A stretch of DNA of 25,355 bases, taken from the NCBI GenBank assembly GCA_964416315.1, contig CAYQDR010000068.1, positions 1 to 25,355 on the forward strand, in the 5' to 3' direction. The notes under the pieces were generated by a model. It had not been told where the DNA came from. It saw nothing but the letters and a program-made list of their open reading frames with translations, and ran no database searches. Origin of the DNA: CAYQDR01 sp964416315. Its GTDB lineage: Bacteria; Methylomirabilota; Methylomirabilia; Rokubacteriales; DASRDR01. Positions 1 to 7,254 of the stretch are shown piece after piece. Within the stretch, counting starts at the first letter, position 1; each line of letters opens with the position of its first letter. Made by a program: the position numbers and the translations under genes.

Positions 1-1243
1 ACGGCTCGAGGCGCTGCCACTCGGACTCCTCGACGGGGACATCCAGGAGCCCCAGGAGCGGCGGCAGCGAGGGCTCGAGCGCCCGATCCAGAGAGAGCAC
101 CTTGCCCGTCACTTTCTCGCGGATCTTGCGCGCGTCATCACGCGCCTCGATCTGGAAGTAGGCCCGGAGCAGGTCGGTGACCGGGAGGTATGCTGAGGCC
201 TTGCCGTAGGAGACGGACCCGCTCTCCACGATGAGCCAGCCCTGGGTCCGATGCGAGCGGGTGAACTCCCAGAAGAGGCGGGACTTGCCCACGCCAGGCT
301 CGCCCACGAGGGCCACGACCTGGCCGTGACCCCCCCGGGCCTTCTCCAGCGCGAGCCGCAGAGACTCCGTCTCGGCGTGGCGCCCCACGAACCGGGTCAG
401 GCCCCGGGCGGCTGTCGCCTGGAGCCGCGTCCGGACGGGGCCCGCTCCGGTGATCTCGTACACGTCAACCGGCTCGCTCAGTCCCTTGACAGGCATGGGG
501 CCGAGCGGCTTGACCCCGACGTAGCCTTCGGCCAGCCGGAGAACCTCCGCGGTCATAAGGATGGTTCCGGGGGCGGCCACCTGTTCCATCCGAGCAGCCA
601 GGTGCGTCGTCTGGCCGACGGCGGTGTAGTCCATGTGGAGGTCGCTGCCGATGGCGCGGACGACGACCTCCCCGGAGTTCAGACCCACCCGGATCTGGAT
701 GGGAATCCCCTCGGCGCGGCGGACCTCCTCGGCATATCGCTTCACGGACTCCTGCATCCGCAGCGCTGCGTAACACGCCCGCACCGCGTGGTCCTCGTGG
801 GCGACGGGGGCGCCGAAGAGCGCCATGATGCCGTCGCCCATCACCTGGTTGACGGTGCCCTCGTACCGATGCACGGCCTCCATCATGTGCTCGAGCACGG
901 GGTCGAGCAGCTTCCGTGCCTCCTCGGGGTCGCGGTCGGCGAGGAGTTCCATGGAACCCTTCAGGTCGGCGAAGAGCACGGTCACCTGCTTGCGCTCCCC
1001 TTCGAGCGCGCTCCTCGAGGTGAGGATCTTCTCCGCGAGGTGCTTGGGGGTGTAGGCCTCCGGGGAGCCAAACTTCAGGGCTGCCGGAGCGCCGGTCAGC
1101 GAGGTCCCGCACTCGCCGCAGAACTTCTGCCCCGGCGGATTCGCCGCTCCGCAGGCGGGACAGGGAGCTGCGAGCGGGGCGCCACACTCCCCACAAAACT
1201 TCTGTCCGGTGGGGTTCTCGCGCTGGCACCGAGGACAGTGCAT
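1..1243 (-). CDS. Zinc-ribbon / class III nucleotide cyclase / ATPase regulator (3' end outside window)
   Basis: This is the first 414 residues of a large signalling protein; no stop is reached before base 1. Two zinc ribbons come first (Cys 3, 6, 17, 20 and Cys 28, 31, 42, 45). A class III adenylate/guanylate cyclase domain follows at about 85-265, with both metal-binding aspartates (D93 in FADLKGS, D137 in VMGDG). An ATPase domain then begins with a Walker A loop GEPGVGKSR at 314-322 (K320). Such proteins usually continue as AAA/NB-ARC-like ATPase plus TPR repeats of about 1000 residues or more, so most is missing here. By alignment to mycobacterial class III cyclases the substrate-selecting Lys is Gln133, the Asp is Thr207 and the transition-state Asn is His214, while Arg218 is kept; cyclase activity is therefore uncertain. 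The ATG start has a GGAGG (1250-1254) six bases upstream and a good promoter behind it. Confidence 0.93.
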   Translation of the reverse strand, partial: MHCPRCQRENPTGQKFCGECGAPLAAPCPACGAANPPGQKFCGECGTSLTGAPAALKFGSPEAYTPKHLAEKILTSRSALEGERKQVTVLFADLKGSMELLADRDPEEARKLLDPVLEHMMEAVHRYEGTVNQVMGDGIMALFGAPVAHEDHAVRACYAALRMQESVKRYAEEVRRAEGIPIQIRVGLNSGEVVVRAIGSDLHMDYTAVGQTTHLAARMEQVAAPGTILMTAEVLRLAEGYVGVKPLGPMPVKGLSEPVDVYEITGAGPVRTRLQATAARGLTRFVGRHAETESLRLALEKARGGHGQVVALVGEPGVGKSRLFWEFTRSHRTQGWLIVESGSVSYGKASAYLPVTDLLRAYFQIEARDDARKIREKVTGKVLSLDRALEPSLPPLLGLLDVPVEESEWQRLEP

Positions 1244-1263
1244 GATGGGCCTCCGGTGCGCCA

Positions 1264-1292
1264 AAGCTAGCCCTGCGGAGAGAAGGCGTCAA
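1264..1292 (-). promoter_or_regulatory. Sigma-70-type promoter of the cyclase gene
   Basis: Read on the minus strand, TTGACG (1292-1287) and TAGCTT (1269-1264) are separated by 17 bases. Transcription would start near 1257, giving a leader of about 14 bases that holds the GGAGG ribosome site. Seen by eye, not tested. Confidence 0.55.
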
Positions 1293-1384
1293 GCGCTGCG
1301 CACTCACGCTCTCGCCGGCTCAGCCCAGGTCAGGCGAGGCTGCTCGAATTCTTGGGGGCGGCTCAGTCACGGGCCGCGCGTGGC

Positions 1385-1411
1385 TTGACCGAGGGCGGGC
1401 CGTGGTATGCT
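1385..1411 (+). promoter_or_regulatory. Promoter of the RRM gene with extended -10
   Basis: TTGACC (1385-1390) is followed after 15 bases by TATGCT (1406-1411), with TG at 1403-1404 forming an extended -10. This implies an RNA leader of about 100 bases before the ATG at 1518. The leader contains a 7-bp inverted repeat (GTCGGGC 1442-1448 with GCCCGAC 1467-1473). The TGGTATGCTG core is repeated upstream of the FKBP gene near 14661. Confidence 0.5.
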
Positions 1412-1517
1412 GATCCCGGCTCGTTCGGGCGACCGGCGGCCGTCGGGCTCGCGCCCCCTGCGGAGGGCCCGACAGAGCGGCGGGGGGCCGTGGCCGGCCG
1501 GTCGCAAAGGAGGCACC

Positions 1518-1850
1518 ATGGCGGTCAAGCTGTATATCGGAGGTCTCTCGTACTCGACCACGTCCGAGTCGTTGCGCGAGCAGTTCGCGCAGTTCGGGAC
1601 GGTCGAGTCCGCCACCGTGATCACGGATCGGTACACGAACAACTCGCGCGGGTTCGGCTTCGTGGAGATGGCGACGGCCGAGGAGGCGCAGAACGCCATC
1701 AGCAAGCTCAACGGCCAGCGCGTGGACGGCCGGATCATCCGGGTGGAGGTCGCCAACCCCCAGGGCTCGCGCGCGGGCGGTGAGGGGCGCGGCGGCGCCG
1801 GCAGCGGACGGCCGTCCGGCGGCGGGCCGCGTCGCACCCCGCGCTGGTAA
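1518..1850 (+). CDS. RNA-binding protein with a single RRM domain
   Basis: A 110-residue protein with one RNA recognition motif at about residues 3-80. RNP2 is LYIGGL (residues 5-10) and RNP1 is RGFGFVEM. The last 30 residues are a Gly/Arg/Ser/Pro-rich tail, the usual architecture of small bacterial glycine-rich RNA-binding proteins, which bind single-stranded RNA and are often linked to cold or stress responses. The start is set by AAAGGAGG at 1506-1513, just upstream of ATG 1518; the frame is open further upstream but has no comparable ribosome site. The long leader and extended -10 promoter suggest it is its own transcription unit, perhaps with leader-level control. It is followed 79 bases later by the GH57 run on the same strand. 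Family assignment is secure; the RNA targets are unknown. Confidence 0.93.
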   Translation: MAVKLYIGGLSYSTTSESLREQFAQFGTVESATVITDRYTNNSRGFGFVEMATAEEAQNAISKLNGQRVDGRIIRVEVANPQGSRAGGEGRGGAGSGRPSGGGPRRTPRW

Positions 1851-1929
1851 GCGCTCCCGAGGGAGGCCTCGCCTCCCTCCGCCCCCCTCGCCCGGCCCGG
1901 GGCCGCCTGTCGCGGGAGGGCCGCGCACC

Positions 1930-2412
1930 GTGACGACACGCGAGTCGGGCCGGGCCCTCCCGGCGGCCCGCGGGCCGCTTCCCGGCTTCGCCCTCGTCCT
2001 GCACACCCACCTCCCGTTCGTCGTCAGCCACGGCCGGTGGCCCCACGGCTCGGACTGGCTGAACGAGGCGGCCGTCGGGTGCTATCTCCCGCTCCTGGAC
2101 GTGGCCCGCCGCCTCGCGGCCGCGGGCGTCTCCCCGCGCTGGACGATCAACGTCTCCCCGGTCCTCGCCGAGCAGCTCGTCTCGGGCACCTTCCACAAGG
2201 AGCTCGAGTTCTTCATGGACACCCGGTTGCGCTTCTGCGAGGAGAACCGCCAGCACTTCCGCCGGAGCGGCGAGGAGGCGCTCGTCGCGCTGACGTACCG
2301 GTGGGAGGCGTACCTCGACGGGGTGTGGGGCCTCTGGCGGGGCATCGGCGGCGACCTCGTCGGCGCCCTTGCGGAGCTCGGCGCCCGGGGACACCTCGAG
2401 GAGGGGCTCTGA
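1930..2412 (+). CDS. Truncated GH57 1,4-alpha-glucan branching enzyme-like protein (N-terminal fragment)
   Basis: A 160-residue ORF starting at GTG 1930 after a GGGAGGG ribosome site. From about residue 19 it matches the N-terminus of GH57 branching enzymes: a first beta strand ending in the HxHxP motif (LHTHLPFV), then WPHG and YLPLLDV segments, a proline/leucine-rich helix and a helical segment ending in GDLVGALAELGARGHLE. In full-length enzymes (about 530 residues) the next block is the second conserved motif containing THGY. Here the frame ends after only three more residues (EGL). The nucleophile and acid/base regions are absent, so it cannot be an active branching enzyme alone. Its stop overlaps the next gene in a CTGA junction. 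The likely history is an internal deletion that removed the last two thirds; a conserved stand-alone domain is the alternative. Confidence 0.7.
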   Translation: MTTRESGRALPAARGPLPGFALVLHTHLPFVVSHGRWPHGSDWLNEAAVGCYLPLLDVARRLAAAGVSPRWTINVSPVLAEQLVSGTFHKELEFFMDTRLRFCEENRQHFRRSGEEALVALTYRWEAYLDGVWGLWRGIGGDLVGALAELGARGHLEEGL

Positions 2413-4811
2413 GTACTCCCCGCTACATCGCCATCCACGGGCACTTCTACCAGCCGCCGCGCGAGAACCCGTGGCTGGAGGCGGTCGAGATCCAGGACGC
2501 GGCCTACCCCTACCACGACTGGAACGCCCGCGTGACGGCCGAGTGCTACGCGCCGAACGCCGCGGCGCGGCGGGTGGACGCGCGGAACCGGATCACCGAC
2601 ATCGGCAACAATTTCGAGCGGATCTCCTTCAACGTCGGGCCGACGCTCATGCACTGGCTCGCGGCCGACCGGCCCGACGTCTATGCCCGCATCCTCGAGG
2701 CGGATCGCGCGAGCGTGGCCGCGCGGGGCGGCCACGGGAACGCGATCGCCCAGCCGTACAACCACGCCATCATGCCGCTCGCGTCCCGGCGCGACAAGGT
2801 GACCCAGGTGCGGTGGGGCCTCGCGGACTTCCGCCACCGCTTCGGGCGGGAGCCCGAGGGGATGTGGCTCCCGGAGACGGCCGTGGACGGGGAGACGCTC
2901 GAGGTCCTGGCCGAGCACGGGATCGCGTTCACCATCCTGGCCCCGCGGCAGGCCGGCCGGGTGCGCACGCCCCCCGACGGCGCGTGGCAGGAGGTGGGGG
3001 CGGCTATCGACCCGAGCCGGCCCTACCGCTGGCGCTCGCCCGTCGGGGCGACCCTCGCGCTCTTCTTCTACGACGGGCCGATCTCCCAGGCGGTGGCCTT
3101 CGAGGGGCTGCTCCGCTCGGGGGACGACTTCGCGACGCGCCTCGTGGGCGCCTTCGACGACCGGCGGCCGGGCGCGCAGCTCGTCCACATCGCCACGGAC
3201 GGCGAGTCGTACGGCCACCACCATCCCTTCGGAGAGATGGCGGTCGTCGCGGCGTGTCACCGGATCGAGCGGGAAGGGCAGGTGGCGCTGACGAACTACG
3301 GCGCCTTCCTGACCGCGCACCCGCCCGGCGAAGAGGTGCAGATCGTGGAGCCCTCGTCGTGGAGCTGCGCGCACGGGGTCGAGCGCTGGCGGGCGGACTG
3401 CGGCTGCAACACGGGGCACCCCGGCTGGCACCAGCGCTGGCGCGCGCCGCTCCGGGAGGCGCTCGACTGGCTGCGGGACCAGGTGGACCCGCTCTACGAG
3501 GCGCGCGCCGCGTCGCTCCTCAAGAATCCGTGGGACGCGCGCGACGACTACATCCAGGTGATTCTCGACCGCTCCCCCGCGCGCCTCGCCGCCTTCCTCG
3601 CCCACCACCAGCTCCGCCCGCTCTCCGACTTCGAGCAGGTCGAGGCGGTGAAGCTACTCGAGCTCCAGCGCCAGCGCCTGCTCATGTACACCTCGTGCGG
3701 CTGGTTTTTCGACGAGATCTCGGGGATCGAGGCCGTCCAGATCCTCAAGTACGCCGCCCGGGCCGTCCAGCTCGCCCGGGAGCTCGGGGGCGGCGACCTC
3801 GAGGAGGAGCTGCTCCGGCGCCTCGCCCTGGCGCCCTCGAACGTCCCGGAGCTGGGCACGGGCGACGTCGTCTACCGCCGCCACGTCCTGCCGGCGGTCG
3901 TGGACCTGCACCGCGTGATCGCGCACTACGCGATCGGGGCCCCGTACGAGGGCTACGGGGACCAGGCGAGCGTCTACGCCTACACCCTGGCGCAGCTCGA
4001 GTGGCAGCGCGAGGCGTACGGCGACACCTCGCTCGCAGTCGGCCGGGTCCGCGTCGCGTCGGACGTAACGGGGGAGGCCGAGGAGGCGGCCGTCGCCGTG
4101 CTGCATTTCGGCGGCCACGACTTCCACTGTGCGATGCGCGCCGGCCTCGCCCCGACCGAGTTCGCCGCAATCCGGGAGGAGCTGTTCCAGCGGTTCGCGG
4201 GCCTGAGCCTCGCCGAGGTCGTCCGTGCCGTCGATCAGCACTTCGAGGGGAAGGCGTACGGGATCCGCGATCTCTTCCTCGAGGAGCGGCGGCGCGTCCT
4301 GGCCGCCCTGACGGAGCACGTGCTCCAGCGCTTTGACGACACGTACGTCCACCTGTACGAGGAGAACCGCCGGCTCATGCAGTACCTGCGCGAGGCCGAC
4401 GCGCCCGTGCCCGAGGCCCTGGCGCTGGCCGCGCGCTACGTCCTTCGGCGCGAGGCGGAGCGGGAGCTGGCGACGCTCGCCGACGAGGACCGCATCCCCG
4501 AGCGGGTCGGGGAGCTCCTGGCCGAGGCGCGCTCCCTCGGCCTCGATCTTCACCTCGATCGTGAGCGCGCCGCCGGCCACCTCGAGCGGGCGCTGCTGGC
4601 GCGGATAGCGCGCCTCGAGACCGGCGTCACGTCCGAGCGGGTGGATGCGGCCCTGGCGGTGCTGCACCTCGGGGAGCAGGTCGGCTTCGCGCCCGGGCTC
4701 TGGGCGGCGCAGAACCGCCTCTTCCAGCTCTGGCGCGCGGCCGACGAGGACGCGCGCCGGCTCCTCGAGCCCCTCGGAGCGGCGCTCGGCTTCGCGCTGG
4801 ACGCGGCATAG
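2409..4811 (+). CDS. Glycoside hydrolase family 57 / DUF3536 protein
   Basis: About 800 residues. The N-terminal half is a GH57 barrel: IHGHFYQPPRENPW (conserved region 1), AYPYHDWN, GMWLPE with candidate nucleophile E156, and HIATDGESYGHHHPFGEMA with candidate acid/base D264. The C-terminal half from about residue 290 matches the DUF3536 region usually found with this barrel and is rich in Arg/Glu helices. GH57 enzymes act on alpha-glucans; the substrate of this subfamily is not established. Family members begin a few residues before the first histidine motif, so the start must lie near 2409. No ATG, GTG or TTG is available there; the best candidate is CTG 2409 in a CTGA overlap with the preceding stop, with GGAGG at 2400-2404. 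The frame is open further upstream, but that sequence does not look like this family. Confidence 0.9.
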   Translation: MSTPRYIAIHGHFYQPPRENPWLEAVEIQDAAYPYHDWNARVTAECYAPNAAARRVDARNRITDIGNNFERISFNVGPTLMHWLAADRPDVYARILEADRASVAARGGHGNAIAQPYNHAIMPLASRRDKVTQVRWGLADFRHRFGREPEGMWLPETAVDGETLEVLAEHGIAFTILAPRQAGRVRTPPDGAWQEVGAAIDPSRPYRWRSPVGATLALFFYDGPISQAVAFEGLLRSGDDFATRLVGAFDDRRPGAQLVHIATDGESYGHHHPFGEMAVVAACHRIEREGQVALTNYGAFLTAHPPGEEVQIVEPSSWSCAHGVERWRADCGCNTGHPGWHQRWRAPLREALDWLRDQVDPLYEARAASLLKNPWDARDDYIQVILDRSPARLAAFLAHHQLRPLSDFEQVEAVKLLELQRQRLLMYTSCGWFFDEISGIEAVQILKYAARAVQLARELGGGDLEEELLRRLALAPSNVPELGTGDVVYRRHVLPAVVDLHRVIAHYAIGAPYEGYGDQASVYAYTLAQLEWQREAYGDTSLAVGRVRVASDVTGEAEEAAVAVLHFGGHDFHCAMRAGLAPTEFAAIREELFQRFAGLSLAEVVRAVDQHFEGKAYGIRDLFLEERRRVLAALTEHVLQRFDDTYVHLYEENRRLMQYLREADAPVPEALALAARYVLRREAERELATLADEDRIPERVGELLAEARSLGLDLHLDRERAAGHLERALLARIARLETGVTSERVDAALAVLHLGEQVGFAPGLWAAQNRLFQLWRAADEDARRLLEPLGAALGFALDAA

Positions 4812-4816
4812 CCCCG

Positions 4817-5596
4817 GTGCGGCGCAGCGAGCGGGGAGACCTCCGGGGGCAGGTCGCCCTCGTCACCGGCGGGGCGCGCGGGATCGGCCAGGCCTGCGCG
4901 CTCGCCCTCGCCCGTGACGGCGCCGACGTCGCCGTGGCCGACCTCCTTCCGACCGACGCGACGCTCGCCGGGATCCGCGACCGCGGCCGGCGCGCCCTCG
5001 GGCTCGCCCTCGACGTCACGGCGGCCGGGGACGTCCGGGGCGCCGTGGGGCGGGTCGTGGCGGAGCTCGGGCGGCTCGACCTCGTCGTGACCGCGGCCGG
5101 CATCGCCCACCGGGACGCGCTCGAGGAGACGAGCGAAGCCACCTGGGACCGCGTGGTGGACGTCGTGCTCAAGGGGACCTTCCTCGTGATCCAGGCTGCC
5201 GTTCCCGTCATGCGCGCCCAGGGCTACGGGAAGATCGTGACCATCGCGTCCATCTCCGGGATCGTCGGCGGCGCCGTCTCGCAGGCGCGGGAGGCGCCCG
5301 ATTCCCACCGCGGCCGCTCGGGGCCCGCGTACGCGGCCGCCAAGGGCGGGGTCATCGCGCTCACGAAGTGGGTCGCCAAGGACGTGGGGCAGGCCGGGAT
5401 CTACGTCAACGCCGTCGCGCCGGGGGGCGTGGACACCGAGATGACGCGCGGCTACGCGTACCCGGTCGAGGCGCTCCCGATCCCGCGCATGGGGGAGCCG
5501 GTGGACGTGGCGGAGGCCGTCGCGTTCCTCGCCTCGCCCGCGGCGAACTACATCACCGGGCAGGTCTTGTGCGTCGACGGGGGCTGGGTGATTTGA
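4817..5596 (+). CDS. SDR-family NAD(P)-dependent oxidoreductase
   Basis: A 259-residue short-chain dehydrogenase starting at GTG 4817, five bases after the GH57 stop. The Rossmann fold has TGGARGIG (residues 17-24); the acidic residue after beta 2 (ADLL, near 41) suggests NAD preference. The active site has serines in ASISG (143-148), Tyr172 and Lys176 (YAAAK), and the C-terminus ends in VDGGW, typical of FabG-like or 3-hydroxy-dehydrogenase SDRs. Two oddities: the usual NNAG is TAAG, and the catalytic-tetrad Asn before LKG is Val117. There is also a longer than usual segment (about 153-170) between Ser and Tyr. The substrate is unknown. It appears to be in one operon with the GH57 gene and the small membrane protein, which starts inside its stop codon. 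Confidence 0.92.
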   Translation: MRRSERGDLRGQVALVTGGARGIGQACALALARDGADVAVADLLPTDATLAGIRDRGRRALGLALDVTAAGDVRGAVGRVVAELGRLDLVVTAAGIAHRDALEETSEATWDRVVDVVLKGTFLVIQAAVPVMRAQGYGKIVTIASISGIVGGAVSQAREAPDSHRGRSGPAYAAAKGGVIALTKWVAKDVGQAGIYVNAVAPGGVDTEMTRGYAYPVEALPIPRMGEPVDVAEAVAFLASPAANYITGQVLCVDGGWVI

Positions 5597-5808
5597 GCCC
5601 CGGCGCGGAGCGGCCACCGCTCATCATCGTGGCGCACCGGATCCTCATCGGGGCCGCCATTCTCTTCTTCGCCTTCTTCGCGGTCTGGGAGGTACTGGCC
5701 TACCGCCGCACGGGGGAGGTGGGGAACCTGGTGGGGGCGATCCTCGCCACCGTGGTGACGGTGGCGATGGCCTACTACCTGAAGAACCTCCGCCGCTTCG
5801 TGCGCTAG
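5593..5808 (+). CDS. Small two-helix membrane protein, hypothetical
   Basis: A 71-residue ORF starting at TTG 5593 in a TTGA overlap with the SDR stop, so it is probably translationally coupled. Two hydrophobic segments are clear, about residues 10-34 (rich in Ile, Phe and Ala) and 43-63 (VGNLVGAILATVV and onward), separated by a short Arg/Thr/Gly loop. The protein ends in a basic tail (KNLRRFVR). I do not recognise a family. A later start at GTG 5629 would keep most of helix 1 but has no ribosome site. The gene ends tail-to-tail with the protease gene at 5805, sharing the palindrome CTAG. Likely an inner-membrane protein; function unknown. Confidence 0.65.
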   Translation: MSPGAERPPLIIVAHRILIGAAILFFAFFAVWEVLAYRRTGEVGNLVGAILATVVTVAMAYYLKNLRRFVR

Positions 5809-6161
5809 GCCAAGTACGAGATGGTGGGGACGAGCCGCTTGTTGACCGGATCGACCGCCAGCGAGAAGGCTTCCAGGGCAAGCGATCCGAGCAGGGGGTC
5901 GCTCCCCGATTCGCCAAAGACGCAGACGAGCGTGAGGGTCTCCCCGTTGAGCGTCAGCAGCACCTCTGCCGCTGGGCGCTCGATGACCTGACCGGTCGCA
6001 AGCCTGAGCCGTCTCCTCAAGGCCGGTTCGACCCCGAGCGACCGCAACAGGTCCTCGGGGAGCCAGAGGTACGTGGAGCCCGTGTCGACCATGCACTCCA
6101 CTTGGGTGGCCTGCCGGGTCGCCGGATTGGTCACGGTGACTGGCTGTCGAAAGATGCCCAT
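5805..6161 (-). CDS. Retropepsin-like (clan AA) aspartyl protease, copy 1
   Basis: A 118-residue single-domain protein. The catalytic motif is VDTGSTYLWLP (Asp27 in DTGS), followed by a flap-like region, LATGQVIERPAAEVLLTLNGE, and LLGSLALEAFSLAVDPV, which corresponds to the second hydrophobic-hydrophobic-Gly motif of retropepsins. One DTG(S) per chain means it would act as a homodimer, like retroviral proteases and bacterial gag-asp/aspartyl protease-like proteins. No signal peptide is visible, so it is probably cytoplasmic. It shares a conserved layout with the protein at 9060-9473: both begin MG-x-FR and share VTV-x-N, VDTG, VLLTL-x-G, LLG, VDPV-x-KRL-x-P and SYL. Substrate unknown. ATG 6161 is the natural start because the family begins directly with the first beta strand. 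Confidence 0.85.
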   Translation of the reverse strand: MGIFRQPVTVTNPATRQATQVECMVDTGSTYLWLPEDLLRSLGVEPALRRRLRLATGQVIERPAAEVLLTLNGETLTLVCVFGESGSDPLLGSLALEAFSLAVDPVNKRLVPTISYLA

Positions 6162-6206
6162 TTCAAGCCACAGTGTACGCCAACTGCAGCCCCGAGAAGC
6201 GACCCT

Positions 6207-6252
6207 CCCTCACCCCGCCCTCTCCCTCCCAGCGGGATGGAGAGGGAAGAGG
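6207..6252. repeat. Dispersed palindromic (REP-like) repeat, copy A
   Basis: CCCTCACCCCGCCCTCTCCC leads into a hairpin. CCCTCTCC pairs with GGAGAGGG, one mismatch follows, then TCCC pairs with GGGA around an AGC loop. It fills the gap between the alcohol dehydrogenase stop (6253) and the protease start (6161). Related copies lie at 12117-12154 and 20970-21008; this one is the most diverged. Confidence 0.7.
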
Positions 6253-7248
6253 CTAGGGGATGAGGACGCCGGCCGCCCGAAGCCGGCTCGCCTTGAGCGC
6301 CGCGAGGGCTTCGTTCGCAGCGATGAGCGGGAAGGTCTCCACCTCCGGCCGGAGCGGGATCGCCGCCGCCAGCTCGAGCAGCTCCTCCCCGTCCCGCCGC
6401 GTGCTCGCCGTCACACTGCGCACCACGCGCTCGCCGTAGAGGAGGGCGTAGTCGAGCTCCGGGACGCGGTCGAGGTAGACGGCCGCGATCGCGAGCGTCC
6501 CGCCGGGGCGGAGCCGGCGGAGCGCCACGGGGACGAGCGCGCCGGCCGGGGCGAAGAGCACCGCCCGGTCGAGCGGGGCAGGGGGCGCTTCCTCCGCGGA
6601 CCCCGCCCATGCGGCGCCCAGCGCTCGGGCCAGCTCCCGGTGCGTGGGCGCGCGCGTGAAGACGAGGACCTCGCATCCCCACGCGCGGGCCACCTGCTGC
6701 GCGAGGTGCGCCGAGGCGCCGAAGCCGAAGAGCCCGAGCCGCTCACCCGGCCGGACCCCCGCGACGCGGAGCGCCCGGTAGCCGATGATGCCCGCGCAGA
6801 GGAGCGGCGCCGCGGTCGCGTCGGGGATCGCGGCCGGCAGGGGGTAGGCGAACGCAGCGGGGACCGTCATGAGGGCCGCGTAGCCGCCGTCCACGTGGAA
6901 CCCCGTGAAGCGCGCCTCGGGGCAGAGGTTCTCGGTGCCGTGCCGGCACGCGGGGCACGCGCCGCAGGTCTGGTGGAGCCACGCCGCGCCGACGCGATCG
7001 CCGACGCGGAAGCGTCGGACGTCCGGCCCCAGGGCGTCCACGATCCCGACGACCTGGTGGCCGGGGACGAGCGGCCGCCGGGGCGGGAGCAGCTCCCCCT
7101 CGACGATGTGGAGGTCGGTGTGGCAGAGACCGCAGGCGCGGACGGCCAGCCGGATGCCCCCAGGCCCGGGCGTCGGCGCCGGGACCTCCTCGAACCGGAG
7201 GGGACCCCGCTCCACGGGCCCCGGCGCGTGGAGGCGCAGCGCGAGCAC
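6253..7248 (-). CDS. Zinc-dependent alcohol dehydrogenase (MDR family)
   Basis: A 331-residue medium-chain dehydrogenase. Catalytic zinc ligands are Cys42 (GLCHTD), His64 (GHQVVG; the usual GHE is GHQ) and Cys151. The structural zinc site is complete (Cys 95, 98, 101, 109 in CGACPACRHGTENLC). The nucleotide-binding loop is GLFGFGASAH (172-181). Length and the conserved HxxGFHVDGGYA segment fit the AdhA/AdhP-like group, which oxidises primary alcohols or reduces aldehydes; the physiological substrate cannot be read from sequence. Translation starts at GTG 7248, six bases after the kinase stop at 7255, so the two are probably co-transcribed. The stop lies directly beside a palindromic repeat that could help end the transcript. 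Confidence 0.93.
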   Translation of the reverse strand: MLALRLHAPGPVERGPLRFEEVPAPTPGPGGIRLAVRACGLCHTDLHIVEGELLPPRRPLVPGHQVVGIVDALGPDVRRFRVGDRVGAAWLHQTCGACPACRHGTENLCPEARFTGFHVDGGYAALMTVPAAFAYPLPAAIPDATAAPLLCAGIIGYRALRVAGVRPGERLGLFGFGASAHLAQQVARAWGCEVLVFTRAPTHRELARALGAAWAGSAEEAPPAPLDRAVLFAPAGALVPVALRRLRPGGTLAIAAVYLDRVPELDYALLYGERVVRSVTASTRRDGEELLELAAAIPLRPEVETFPLIAANEALAALKASRLRAAGVLIP

Positions 7249-7254
7249 CGGCGG

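Noticed and set aside
2037..2408. Upstream extension of the DUF3536 frame to ATG 2037
   Set aside because: The extension is Arg/Pro-rich, overlaps the GH57 fragment in another frame, and the family begins a few residues before the IHGHFYQPP motif.
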